Of a stretch of 47,633 nucleotides of DNA, positions 8,242 to 17,167 are shown piece after piece (the first letter of the stretch is position 1; each line of letters starts with the position of its first letter). The notes beneath the pieces were generated by a model. The model worked only from the letters and a program-made list of their open reading frames with translations, did no database searches and was not told where the DNA came from. The translations under genes and the position numbers were made by a program. Source of the stretch: Candidatus Parabeggiatoa sp. nov. 2 (GTDB lineage: Bacteria > Pseudomonadota > Gammaproteobacteria > Beggiatoales > Beggiatoaceae); assembly GCA_002085445.1 (NCBI GenBank), contig NBMI01000100.1, positions 1 to 47,633 of the forward strand, in the 5' to 3' direction.

Positions 8242-10725
8242 TTAACTACCGTAAGTACCGTAGCTGCCGTAGTAGCCGCCGTGGCCGCCATAGCCACCAT
8301 AGCCGCCACCATAACCGCCACCATAGCCACCATAGCCGCCACCATAGCCGCCGCCATAGCCGCCGCCGTACCCACGTTTTTTGTAATAGCCATATTTATA
8401 ATAATAATATTTGCCCGATTTCTTGGTATCCACCTGATTTAAAACAACACCCGCTACGGGCGCGTTGGCTTTATGCAGCCGTTTCAGGCCTTCTTGTGCT
8501 GCTTGATAAGGCGTTGAATCTGCTTTGACTACATATAGCACCATACTGGCATACTTGGCAAGTACCAACGCATCACTGACTAGCAGTGCGGGGGCGCTGT
8601 CAATGATAATGTACCCATAATCTTTAGCTAATTCTGTGAGAATATTTCCAAACCGTTTTGAGGAAAGTAATTCTAACGGGTTGGGCGGTGCCTTGCCACT
8701 GGGAATCACGTCAACCTTTGTGTTTGTCTTTTCGTCTGTATGAGAAATAAGACATTCCTTAAACTTCCGTGTCCCTGCCACCAGTTCAGCTAAACCGGGG
8801 GCATCTGCACTCAGTCCTAATGACTTGGCGACGGTCGGCCGACGCATATCAGCATCTATCAGTAAGGTTTTTTCCATCTGCCCAAGCGCAAAGGCTTGGT
8901 TGAATGCAAAGGTTGATTTCCCTTCGCCCGGAGTGGAAGAGGTTATAACTAATATCTTCAGCTGGGTGTCTAGGGACGATAACATAATGCTGGTGCGAAC
9001 AGTGCGAATCGATTCGGCAAAGGCCGATCGTGAATCCTTCAAAAACATCCACCGAGGTTCCCCTATCTTGCTGCTGAGTTTAAGTTTCGGCAAGGTGCCT
9101 AACAAATGTTGTCCCAACTTTTCTTCGACCTCTCCGGTGTGTTTTATCGTGTTATCAAGATGTTCCAACAAAAAGGCCAATAGGGTTGAGAACATCAAAC
9201 CTAGCAGCAAGCTAATAGCCACAATAAGTTTCTTTCTGGGTTTATAAGGTGCGCTACTAACTAAGGCCTCATCGACTATTCTCCCCACCGTTGATTGTAG
9301 CGCTTGTACGTCTTGCGAGGCATCTGTTTCTTTAAAGCGGGTTAGAAACAAATTGTACATTTGACGGTTGACATCAACCTCTCTTTGTAAGATGCCCAGT
9401 TTATATTCCTTTTTGTTCAGCTTGCGGATTTTTTTTTCATTTTCTGTCAAAGAACGTTCAAGGGCTTGCACATTGGCCTTCGCCACCTCATATTCTCTGA
9501 AAATTCCCCCAATCACATGCTTAATTTGCTTGGCCGTACTGGATCGCGCCGTTTGCAGTTCCGCTTTGGCCGCAATAATATTTGGATGTCTTTGCCCATA
9601 ACGTTCACTGAGTTCAGAAAATTTTCTCTCAGCATCCAGTTCGACTGTTTTCAGGCTTTGTACCAGCGGATGGTTCAGAACGGCCGGTATAGATTCCAAT
9701 GCATCCGTGGATCGACGACCTCTGAGTTTTTTGACTTGATTGTACACACTTTCAGATTCAACAAATCGCTGGCGAGCGTTGACCAATTTGGTGGCCGTTT
9801 CTTCGATCTGTCTGGTAGCCACTGTTTTGACACCCGCGACATTGACGAGATTTTGTTTGTCCATGTACTTTTGCAGCTTTTTCTCAGACTTTTTCAGATT
9901 TCCGTGTAACTTGTTTACACGTTCATTCAACCAGTTGGAAGCTTTCTTGGTCATTTCTAGTCTGGCATCAAGATCGCTTTCAATATAGCGTTTAACCAAC
10001 GTATTGGGAACATCAGCGGCCAATTGTTTATCTGAAGACTCAAAGCTGATATTCACTAATTGACTGGTTCGCACCGGCAAAATACTCAAATTATCCATCA
10101 CGGTATTGACGATAGCCTTATATTTTTCTTCGGACGTGGGGGACTTTTTAGGGGGTAGCCACGCACTGGGAAGCCACTTACGCCAATCAAGAGAAAAAAA
10201 ACCAGGCTGTTGCTGGGCCGGATCAAAAGTCTGATGAGAGACTAAGTTGAGATCGTCAACCACCTTCTTCGCTAAACCCCAAGATTTCATGATTTCTAAC
10301 TGGCTGTTGAAATATTCCTTTCTGAAGGAACTGGTTCCATAAACATCTTCAATAGAAATAACCTTTTTGTCCTCAAATTCAATGAGCAACAGAGCCGTTG
10401 AGCGATAGATAGGCTGTAACGAAAAGCTCACAATAGTCGCCAATACACCAATCAATAAACTGAGCAGTATAATTTTCCACTTATATTTGGTGATGATGTG
10501 CCAGTAATACCTGAGATCAATTTCGTCTTCGTCACTTTGACTGGCCGGCCTTTCGTCCACGACGGGTTGTGGATAAGAAGCGGGCGCTCTTCTTTCATTC
10601 GTAGGCCCTTGGTTCATAGCGGGCACTTGCGGCGGCGGATAAGTAGGCGTGCCGGTTTCATTCACAGCCGGTATTTTTTGTAGAGGATAAGCTGGTTTTT
10701 GTGAAGGATCAGATGGTGTTGTCAT
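8242..10725 (-). CDS. Polysaccharide chain-length determinant / tyrosine autokinase (Wzz-Wzc fusion) with Gly/Tyr-rich tail
   Basis: An 827-residue inner-membrane BY-kinase. A proline-rich cytoplasmic N-terminus (residues 1-65, PPPQVPA-type) leads to the Wzz domain with a first membrane helix near 90-110 (WKIILLSLLIGVLATIVSFS). Long coiled coils (about 260-480) and a second helix near 500-525 (LIVAISLLLGLMFSTLLAFL) follow. The kinase has Walker A TSSTPGEGKSTFAFN, Walker A' LLIDADMRRP and a Walker B-type YIIIDSAPALLVSD. The C-terminus carries KYYYYKYGYYKK, then about 45 residues of GYGGGYGG-type repeats ending YGSYGTYGS. Tyrosine clusters are the normal autophosphorylation sites of Wzc, but this glycine-spaced expansion is far longer than usual. 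The neighbouring SLBB exporter and PHP phosphatase complete the regulatory trio. Confidence 0.92.
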   Translation of the reverse strand: MTTPSDPSQKPAYPLQKIPAVNETGTPTYPPPQVPAMNQGPTNERRAPASYPQPVVDERPASQSDEDEIDLRYYWHIITKYKWKIILLSLLIGVLATIVSFSLQPIYRSTALLLIEFEDKKVISIEDVYGTSSFRKEYFNSQLEIMKSWGLAKKVVDDLNLVSHQTFDPAQQQPGFFSLDWRKWLPSAWLPPKKSPTSEEKYKAIVNTVMDNLSILPVRTSQLVNISFESSDKQLAADVPNTLVKRYIESDLDARLEMTKKASNWLNERVNKLHGNLKKSEKKLQKYMDKQNLVNVAGVKTVATRQIEETATKLVNARQRFVESESVYNQVKKLRGRRSTDALESIPAVLNHPLVQSLKTVELDAERKFSELSERYGQRHPNIIAAKAELQTARSSTAKQIKHVIGGIFREYEVAKANVQALERSLTENEKKIRKLNKKEYKLGILQREVDVNRQMYNLFLTRFKETDASQDVQALQSTVGRIVDEALVSSAPYKPRKKLIVAISLLLGLMFSTLLAFLLEHLDNTIKHTGEVEEKLGQHLLGTLPKLKLSSKIGEPRWMFLKDSRSAFAESIRTVRTSIMLSSLDTQLKILVITSSTPGEGKSTFAFNQAFALGQMEKTLLIDADMRRPTVAKSLGLSADAPGLAELVAGTRKFKECLISHTDEKTNTKVDVIPSGKAPPNPLELLSSKRFGNILTELAKDYGYIIIDSAPALLVSDALVLAKYASMVLYVVKADSTPYQAAQEGLKRLHKANAPVAGVVLNQVDTKKSGKYYYYKYGYYKKRGYGGGYGGGYGGGYGGYGGGYGGGYGGYGGHGGYYGSYGTYGS

Positions 10726-11118
10726 AAATCATTTTTTCCGATTCATTAATGTTAACGAAAATTAACAATAGCACTCCTAAAAGTGGGTGAATCTACCTGC
10801 ATGCTACCGAAAATTATTGAGAGCCGTTTTATACAATCTGAATTTGCTTGGGGAAACGCAAATTGATAGATTGTAAGTCTCAGGTTTTACCAGTACTCTA
10901 GGATGAGTACTGAACCAGATACCTGCTACTTTATAATATGAAATCGTATAAAAAAGTCTCATAAAAGTCAATCAATTTTTCCAGCACCAGCCGAAGAATT
11001 GGTTGTGAAGATTTCTTAATAAATTGGTACTATGCATGAACCTTTTCCTTAGTGAACTGTCCATAAATAACTTAATTCGCATTAATAATTAATTTCCCCC
11101 CTGTTTTATGGACAGTTA
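10726..11118. other. Gene-free spacer with a 13-bp inverted repeat
   Basis: No coding frame is supported. Just after the SLBB gene's stop (minus strand) lie perfect 13-bp arms: AACTGTCCATAAA at 11055-11067 and TTTATGGACAGTT at 11105-11117, separated by 37 bases. This may be a loose terminator-like hairpin or a small mobile-element remnant. The part nearest 10726 is the 5' leader of the autokinase gene. Confidence 0.5.
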
Positions 11119-12660
11119 CTAGAAAATGCTTTCTTCAACCGTGATAATGTCCCCAGGATGGACAGGCGTATTAAGGCTAACTGGTACTGGTTCCGTTTTG
11201 TCTCCGTCACGGAGGATAAGAATTTTACTCCAGCGAGCTGAGCCAAATTGAGTAAATCCACCCGCTATCGAGATGGCCTTCTCAACAGTCAGTTCAGGAA
11301 TATAGTCATAACTTCCGGGTTTTTGGACTTCTCCATTCACGAATATTTTTTTGTACTCCTTCACCGTGACAATATCTCCCGGTTCGACTTCCGTATGAAG
11401 GTTGACGGGTATTTTTGTCTCTTCTTCTCCTTTATGGACGATAAATATATCATCGCGTGAGGCCCGAACAGAGAATCCACCAGCTATCGAAATGGCCTTT
11501 TTAACGGTCAGTCCCGCAATATAATCATAACTACCAGGGTTTTTGACTTCGCCAGTGACAAAGATTTTTTTATACTCCTTCACCGTGATAATATCCCCCG
11601 GTGTGATCGAAGAATGGAGGTTGATGGGTGATGATTTTGTCTCTTCTTCCCCTTTGTGAATAATAAATATTTCCTCGCGTGAGGCTCTGTCTGTGAATCC
11701 ACCCGCTACCGAAATGGCCTTTTTAACGGTGATGCCCGGCACAAATACATAACTCCCCGGTTTTCTGACTTCGCCATCCACAAAGAATTTTTGATATTCT
11801 TTGACAATGAGAATGTCTCCCGGGCCCACATAAGTTTTGAGATCAGCGGGTAGCGGTGTTCCAGTTTTGTTACCATCACTGATGATAAAGATTTCCTCGC
11901 GTGAGGCGCTTTCCGTAAATCCACCGGCTAAAGAAATGGCTTTGTTGACGGTCATACCCGGCACAAACGCAAAACCCCCGGGGTTTTTAACTTCGCCATT
12001 CACAAATAATTGTCGATATTCCAAAACGGTCACAGTCACTTTGGGGTTCATTAAGTAATCACCTTTTAGTCCTCTTGTTATCAGTTTTTCTACTTGGCTA
12101 ACGGTTTTTCCAGCAAAGCTTAACTCGCCTAAAAAGGGGTAAGAAATGGCGCCCTCTTTACTCAAATGCGTTTTCACACTGAAGTCTTTTTCACCAAACA
12201 CTTTAATACTGATCAAATCACCTTTTCCTAGACGATAGCTTGATAATATTTCTTCTGGATTCCGCTGAAGTTTGTAGATTTGACGTTGACGACGTTGTTG
12301 ACGTTGTAGTTCTTGGCGTTGACGTTGTAGTTCTTGGAGTCGTTCTTCTTGGAGTCGTTCTTCTTGGCGTTGACGTTGACGTTGTTTTCGTTGTAGTTCT
12401 TCTTGGTATCGTTCTTCTTGGCGTTTTTTTTGGATTTGAGGTGGTTTCAGCTGTGCGGTTTGCCTTTGCCGTTGAGTTTGACTCAGTTGTTCTTCTTTAC
12501 CTCCATTTCGATTCAATTCGTGCGGTTTTAATTCATCTAGCTTCGATGTTTTGATATCTTCGGAGAATTCCTTAGGTTCATCGAATGATTTCGTGGAAAG
12601 ACAACTGCTTATCAAGCTAAAAACCAGTATTAAAAACAACAAGTTATAAATTTTTTTCAT
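11119..12660 (-). CDS. Polysaccharide export outer-membrane lipoprotein with four SLBB repeats
   Basis: A Wza/KpsD-like export protein. The start at 12660 (MKKIYNLLFL) is preferred over the ATG three codons upstream because the AAAGG ribosome binding site abuts that first ATG and is well spaced for the second. A signal peptide ends in the lipobox LISSC. A long Gln/Arg/Glu-rich region follows (roughly residues 65-140), probably a coiled coil. The export domain (YRLGKGDLISIKVFGE) comes next, then four near-identical SLBB units, each of the form FVxGEVxxPGSYxxxxGxTVxKAISxAGGF. The family usually has one or two, so this copy is expanded. It should form the outer-membrane channel partnering with the autokinase encoded downstream. 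Confidence 0.88.
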   Translation of the reverse strand: MKKIYNLLFLILVFSLISSCLSTKSFDEPKEFSEDIKTSKLDELKPHELNRNGGKEEQLSQTQRQRQTAQLKPPQIQKKRQEERYQEELQRKQRQRQRQEERLQEERLQELQRQRQELQRQQRRQRQIYKLQRNPEEILSSYRLGKGDLISIKVFGEKDFSVKTHLSKEGAISYPFLGELSFAGKTVSQVEKLITRGLKGDYLMNPKVTVTVLEYRQLFVNGEVKNPGGFAFVPGMTVNKAISLAGGFTESASREEIFIISDGNKTGTPLPADLKTYVGPGDILIVKEYQKFFVDGEVRKPGSYVFVPGITVKKAISVAGGFTDRASREEIFIIHKGEEETKSSPINLHSSITPGDIITVKEYKKIFVTGEVKNPGSYDYIAGLTVKKAISIAGGFSVRASRDDIFIVHKGEEETKIPVNLHTEVEPGDIVTVKEYKKIFVNGEVQKPGSYDYIPELTVEKAISIAGGFTQFGSARWSKILILRDGDKTEPVPVSLNTPVHPGDIITVEESIF

Positions 12661-12694
12661 AAATGACATCCTTTAAAAATCCTATTCATCGTGC

Positions 12695-12850
12695 GAAGCC
12701 AGTGCGAAGCCAGTGCGATGCCAGGGGCGATGCCCCAGGCTATATTAATGTCGCCCCTTTGGGGCTTTAGCCCCAACGGGGCGTATTATTTAAAGCCTGG
12801 GGCATCGCCCTAGGCTTCTGGCTATATTAATGTCTCCCCATTGGGACTTT
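12695..12850. repeat. GGGGC/GCCCC palindrome cluster
   Basis: Copies of the GCGATGCCCCAGGCTATATTAATGTCGCCCC-type repeat in both orientations, including CCCCTTTGGGGCTTTAGCCCC. It is the same family as 6225-6285, 16871-16920, 41717-41763 and the array at 45.96-46.28 kb. It lies between the beta-barrel gene and the SLBB gene. Confidence 0.75.
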
Positions 12851-12858
12851 TCTACGAT

Positions 12859-14055
12859 TTAAAAGCCAGCTCTGACTGTTAGAAAAAAGACGCGCTGATC
12901 GTAGTCGTCGCTGTCATAGTTTGAATCTCTTTTGCCAAAGTTCATCCCCGCACTTAGGCTAACTTCTTTACGCAAGTCATAATTGACAGCGAGGTTGTAG
13001 TTCTGGCTATCATCTGAGCGAGCCTCGGTTCTTGTGTCGCCCTTAAAATCGGTTTGGCCCAGATAGAAACCTACGGACGTGGAAAGACGTGGCATCCAAA
13101 TGTGTGTCCCCGTTATCGAAAAATCTCGGGTTAACAAGTAATCACCGATACCGGTGGAGTCGTTGGTATATCTCCCGGTGGTAATATCCACAGTGGAACG
13201 AGCCAACGGTTTCCATTGCACGCCCACTTGCCAACTGAGCCCAGAAAAGTCTTCACGGACATCAGAATCAAAGGTTTTTCTCGAATACCCCAGCTTGGCC
13301 TTGCCCGTCGTTTTGGCCGTGGCACTCCACGTCGCACCCATCGAAAAGTCAAACCGATCATTGTCCTGTGTGGAGATGTCCAATTGATAATCGGTCACGG
13401 TCTCAGTCGCTTCAAGGAAGAGACGGGTTTTAGGTAAAACCCGGTAAATAAACCTCGCCGTGAGATCCGTGTCATTTTTGTCATCCGCACTCCCATCCAA
13501 CGCGAGCAAGTTACCATTCCCATCCACCACGGACGAGTTATCCTTGTAACGTTTGGCAACATGTCCCAGTTCGGCCTCAACACGACTTCTCGCTTGATGC
13601 CTCCCATAGCTGAACATGCCTCTCACACCCTTGGTGTCCCAAACGCCCGGCTCAGTGCTATCACCACGGTCGGTGCTACCACGAGGATCATGCCCTCTCA
13701 GGTAATCCGCGCTTAAACCGAAACCAATCCGACGCGCAAATTGCCAGTCAGCTTTCCCGGAGATTTTCACATCCTCATAATTGTCCGATGAACTGCTGGT
13801 GTAACGACCTATCTCTGTTCCCAAGGACAGTGCGTAAGTATTGGCTCGTTGCTTGTGTTCCAGTCTGACTTGGGGAGTCAGCACAGTAATAGCCGAACTC
13901 TTTTCCTCCTTAGGGGCCATCAAAATATTGCTGTTGTGTTTGAGGGTCAACCCCAATTCAGGATAAACCCGAAAAGGGCCCGCTGCGATGCCTTGAGCTA
14001 AGGCCGTATTGCAGGCGACAGAAAGCATCAGTGTCAGTTTGAGAGAAGACTTCAT
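12859..14055 (-). CDS. Outer-membrane beta-barrel protein of the EPS locus (VpsM-like)
   Basis: A 398-residue protein with a clear signal peptide (MKSSLKLTLMLSVACNTALAQ, cleavage after ALA). The mature protein begins with FRVYPELGLTLKHNSNILM and then shows alternating polar/aromatic strands through to the C-terminal FFLTVRAGF, whose final aromatic is the classic barrel-insertion signal. This matches the putative beta-barrel porin 2 / VpsM group encoded at the head of many exosortase-less EPS clusters. The start has a good ribosome binding site (AGGAAGG, eight or so bases before ATG). It is likely an outer-membrane conduit or scaffold for polymer secretion. It is first in the minus-strand series. 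Confidence 0.82.
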   Translation of the reverse strand: MKSSLKLTLMLSVACNTALAQGIAAGPFRVYPELGLTLKHNSNILMAPKEEKSSAITVLTPQVRLEHKQRANTYALSLGTEIGRYTSSSSDNYEDVKISGKADWQFARRIGFGLSADYLRGHDPRGSTDRGDSTEPGVWDTKGVRGMFSYGRHQARSRVEAELGHVAKRYKDNSSVVDGNGNLLALDGSADDKNDTDLTARFIYRVLPKTRLFLEATETVTDYQLDISTQDNDRFDFSMGATWSATAKTTGKAKLGYSRKTFDSDVREDFSGLSWQVGVQWKPLARSTVDITTGRYTNDSTGIGDYLLTRDFSITGTHIWMPRLSTSVGFYLGQTDFKGDTRTEARSDDSQNYNLAVNYDLRKEVSLSAGMNFGKRDSNYDSDDYDQRVFFLTVRAGF

Positions 14056-14842
14056 TGCTATTTACCTTCCTACTGTGTACAATTAAATTTTTTTAGCTAG
14101 ATAACCCATTTATCCTTTCGCTTTCGCTTGTGCTTAGGGTAACATACTGAGAATGCTAGACGCTGCACCACCCCACCTCACAAGCACGACGATCATCAAC
14201 TCGACTTATGACGACTTTTTTACTTGTATCAATTCAGTGTACAAGATAGCAATTCTATTGACAACTATTGACATGTCAACAAATGAGTCAACACTATTAA
14301 TAGAAGTGGAGTATCAGCCCTTTATCCCCTCGCCTAATGATCGCTTAGGTAACATTAATGCTTGAGAGTCCATTTTTTTTGACTTGCAAAGGCTAACCAC
14401 CTCAAGCACGTTTATGTTACTTTAAAAATAACAAAATGTAAATTCTTTTAGATAATGTCCAGCCAATATCAATAGTTATCAATATTTTTTGGCCGACTAT
14501 AACGTGATTTCGACTTTAAATATCAAGGCCGGTTATAAAATTATTAATTATATCAAGCATTTAGTTAGAATAACTGAATTATCAATCAGTTAAAAACAAA
14601 ACCCATAAGTTGTACTGATTCATTCCAGTTGATGGCCCACAAATAAGGAATATTCACGTATTAATTCCAGCCAATATCAATAGTTAGCAATATTGTAGAG
14701 TAATTTTAGAAAAAGAGAAACAATAATTTGCTCCGAAAACCCAATCTGGCTAAACATAAGTCAATGCTAATATATCAAGCGATTGAAGTAAAAGCAACTC
14801 ACTCTATTCACACAGATACCAAGCCTAATCGGGGGTATATTT
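14056..14842. repeat. Divergent intergenic region with dispersed and direct repeats
   Basis: It separates the minus-strand EPS genes from the plus-strand sugar transferase, so promoters for both should lie here; none is clear enough to call. About 14501-14665 is homologous to 32632-32800, sharing TTCGACTTTAAATATCAA, TTATCAATCAGTTAAAAA and TTGATGGCCCACAAATAAGG. A direct repeat close to CCAGCCAATATCAATAGTTA occurs at about 14459 and 14667. A 70-codon frame near 14153 shows no coding character. Confidence 0.6.
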
Positions 14843-15538
14843 ATGCAACGCGATACCACACTGGGTTTCTTCTCAACTTTCTGGCAACGTTGTCGGTTTC
14901 ACGGGCTTTGCTTATGGTGCTTTAATGCACGATACGGTGGTTTTTTAGTTAAACGCCTCTTCGACTTCGTTGTTTGTGCAACCGTGCTTATTCTGTTAAT
15001 GCCTTTTGTACCGGTGATAGCCTTGGCCATTCGCTTGGACTCACCCGGCCCGGCCTTTTTTTATCAAACTCGTGTTGGTAAACAGGGCCAATTGTTTGGG
15101 ATGTGGAAGTTTCGTTCTATGTATATAGATGCGGAGCAACGCAAGGTGGCTTTAATGAAATACCGTGATACGCAAGATGACGTGTTGTTTAAGATGAGAA
15201 ACGATCCACGCATTACCCGTGTTGGCAGGCTCATTCGCAAAACTTCTATTGATGAAATCCCGCAATTTTGGAATGTGCTGCGGGGTGATATGTCTTTGGT
15301 GGGGCCACGTCCGCCCTTGCAAAGCGAAGTGGCAAAATATGGTGCCTACGAACGTCAACGTTTGAAAGTCAAGCCCGGTATCACTTGTATTTGGCAAGTA
15401 TCTGGTCGCTCTAAAATTCCTTTTCCACAGCAGGTAGAAATGGATTTGCAGTATATTAACACTCAATCAATTTTTGGTGATATTCTGTTGTTGCTTAAAA
15501 CCTTTTCTGCCGTGTCAAAGGGTAATGGCGCTTGGTAA
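14843..15538 (+). CDS. Undecaprenyl-phosphate sugar-1-phosphate transferase (bacterial sugar transferase)
   Basis: A 231-residue membrane enzyme of the WcaJ/EpsD short type. A membrane segment is near residues 38-62 (FVVCATVLILLMPFVPVIAL). The catalytic domain follows: SPGPAFFYQTRVGKQG, FGMWKFRSMYIDAE, then ITRVGRLIRKTSIDEIPQFW, NVLRGDMSLVGPRPP and KPGITCIWQVSGRS. It transfers a sugar-1-phosphate onto undecaprenyl phosphate, the first step of repeat-unit assembly. It is transcribed divergently from the export genes. The N-terminal 35 residues before the membrane segment are unusual (FWQRCRFHGLCLWCF) and a later start is possible. Confidence 0.9.
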   Translation: MQRDTTLGFFSTFWQRCRFHGLCLWCFNARYGGFLVKRLFDFVVCATVLILLMPFVPVIALAIRLDSPGPAFFYQTRVGKQGQLFGMWKFRSMYIDAEQRKVALMKYRDTQDDVLFKMRNDPRITRVGRLIRKTSIDEIPQFWNVLRGDMSLVGPRPPLQSEVAKYGAYERQRLKVKPGITCIWQVSGRSKIPFPQQVEMDLQYINTQSIFGDILLLLKTFSAVSKGNGAW

Positions 15539-15562
15539 GGAAAAAAGGGGGGAAAGGGTTCG

Positions 15563-15594
15563 CGGCTAAAGTTTTTCCTGAAAAACTTTAGCCG
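15563..15594. terminator. Strong inverted repeat after the sugar transferase gene
   Basis: CGGCTAAAGTTTTT and AAAAACTTTAGCCG form a perfect 14-bp stem around a 4-base loop. It sits between convergent genes, 25 bases after the sugar transferase stop. There is no long T run after it on either strand, although the stem itself is T/A-rich at the top, so termination is inferred rather than shown. Confidence 0.45.
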
Positions 15595-15694
15595 TGAAAC
15601 AAATTATACGGAATGTACTTCAAAAGGGCATTCAATGATGAATGATGAATGATTCACAATTCATCATTCACTATTCACAATTCACAATTCACCA

Positions 15695-16378
15695 TTATTG
15701 TTGTGCTTGTTCATCTTTGTAAAGCTTACGCGCACGATCTTGATCGACAGAAATCCTAATCTCAACGCGGCGATTCTGTGCTTTGCCATCCGTCGTGTCG
15801 TTGGACGTAGCGGGTTTGGTTTCACCATAACCAACCGACTTCAGAGCGGAAATCCCCAGATTTTTCGCATTCAGGTATTCTTCAATCGACATCGCCCGCC
15901 GCTCAGAAAGTTCTTGGTTGTATTGATCGTCGCCACTGCTGTCTGTGTGGCCTTCAATGACAACTTTATTTTCAGGATACTGTTTTAAAACAGTCGCCAG
16001 TTGGTCAAGTTTGACCCTTTCAGAGGGCTTAACACGATCTTCATCCACGTCAAACTGAATTTGCATGATGCTTTCAATCCTTTGATTTCCTTCTGTTTTG
16101 TCCACTTTAACGCTTCTCATACCGGGCACTTCTTCCAGTGCTTGCTGTTGCTTGTCCATACGGCTTCCAATGTAGGCACCGAGAAGTCCACCGGCAACTG
16201 CACCAATAGCCGCCGCTTCTTTCTCACGCCCGGGTTTATCTCCAATGGCGGCACCCGCCGCTCCGCCTAACACAGCACCTATTGCACCACCTTTGGCTGT
16301 ATTACTCATACAACCATTTAAATAAATGGGACTGGTGGCAACGCTTACCATTAATAAGCCTAGCGCAAATTTTTTCAT
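15695..16378 (-). CDS. OmpA-family lipoprotein with glycine-zipper domain
   Basis: A 227-residue envelope protein. The signal sequence ends in a lipobox-like LNGC (Cys at about residue 23). A glycine-zipper segment follows (GGAIGAVLGGAAGAAIGD, then AAAIGAVAGGLLGAYIGSRM; about residues 30-72). The C-terminal OmpA domain (about 105-215) carries VVIEGHTDSSGDDQYNQELS and SVGYGETKPATSNDT with NRRVEI at the end, the peptidoglycan-binding signature. It probably links the outer membrane to the cell wall. The ribosome binding site GGAGAAAG is well placed. It is convergent with the sugar transferase gene. Confidence 0.9.
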   Translation of the reverse strand: MKKFALGLLMVSVATSPIYLNGCMSNTAKGGAIGAVLGGAAGAAIGDKPGREKEAAAIGAVAGGLLGAYIGSRMDKQQQALEEVPGMRSVKVDKTEGNQRIESIMQIQFDVDEDRVKPSERVKLDQLATVLKQYPENKVVIEGHTDSSGDDQYNQELSERRAMSIEEYLNAKNLGISALKSVGYGETKPATSNDTTDGKAQNRRVEIRISVDQDRARKLYKDEQAQQ

Positions 16379-16948
16379 CTTTGCTTTCTCCGTTTCTGTT
16401 GGGTTTATATTTTCCCCTCACCCTAACCCCCTCTCCAGAGCGAATGCGCCCCTCAGAGGGAAGAAGGGATGCGCCCTTGCCCACAGCCGAGAGGTGAGGA
16501 GTGAGAGTGAAATGATTAACTTTAATAACTATATAGTCGCTCGGCGGCAATCTGTCAATGACATCTTTTATAACTTATTAAAACATAATAAATTTATGGC
16601 CTTATGCTCTCAGTAAACCACGGCATTTTACCCTAAGCGTTTTTATATTTGCCTGAAAGCAAAAAGTATTCCATCACATGCGCCATGCGCTCAAATTCGT
16701 GAAGTCAAGGCAAAATATTAATCACCTTGAATAGAAACCTGCGAGTTTCTGTCACGATAAAGTACCTACCATAATTCAAAATACGTGCCACATTATCAAA
16801 GTTGTCCGAAAATAAGGGTTTTGTTATTTTCATTCGCTTTCTTACTTATTGACGCACAAGCATAAGAGCAAGAAAGGGGCGTATTATTAAAGCCAGGGGC
16901 ACCGCCCCTGGCTTTCTTATTGCGTCAGGTATTTAACGCACCGATAGA
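16379..16948. repeat. Gene-free spacer with REP-like sequences
   Basis: A CCCCTCACCCTAACCCCCTC-type palindromic repeat lies at about 16413-16500, with reverse-complement arms AGAGGGAAG and GAGAGGTGAGG. A GCCAGGGGC palindrome is at 16871-16920. The middle (16500-16870) shows nothing I can assign. Frames there read through repeats and are not credible genes. Confidence 0.55.
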
Positions 16949-17167
16949 CTATTTATTGGCCTTATACTTGTCTAAGTCAATTTTTTCACCATCTATGGTG
17001 ATTGTCCCTGATAAATCCTTTTCTATCAGTAGGTTGATGAGCTTTTGTTTGGCAATTCCTTTCCCCAAAAAATCACCCATAAAGCTGACATTAACATTCC
17101 CGGTGATATCAGCCACCGTCATCATCTTTTTCAAAGATTGGTATTTTAAGTCAAGTCCTATTTTCAT
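16949..17167 (-). CDS. Small protein of unknown function (72 aa)
   Basis: Not recognised. The protein begins MKIGLDLKYQSLKKMMTVAD, contains NVNVSFMGDFLGKGIAKQK and ends with the hydrophilic TITIDGEKIDLDKYKANK. It has no membrane segment or cysteine. The amphipathic pattern and balanced composition look like a real folded protein rather than repeat-derived sequence. AAGG lies about ten bases before the ATG. An AT-rich palindrome GGGGTTTTTAAAACCCC (about 17177-17194) lies just upstream of it and just downstream of purL. It could be in an operon with purL, but this is uncertain. Confidence 0.5.
   Translation of the reverse strand: MKIGLDLKYQSLKKMMTVADITGNVNVSFMGDFLGKGIAKQKLINLLIEKDLSGTITIDGEKIDLDKYKANK

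Noticed and set aside
8157..8528. Met/Ala-rich and His/Ser/Arg-rich frames over the kinase tail
   Set aside because: They are other-frame readings of the Gly-Tyr repeat DNA.
12240..12554. Val/Leu-rich plus-strand frame
   Set aside because: Antisense of the Gln/Arg-rich coil of the export lipoprotein; low-complexity shadow.
14153..14365. 70-codon plus-strand frame in the divergent spacer
   Set aside because: No ribosome binding site and no coding character.
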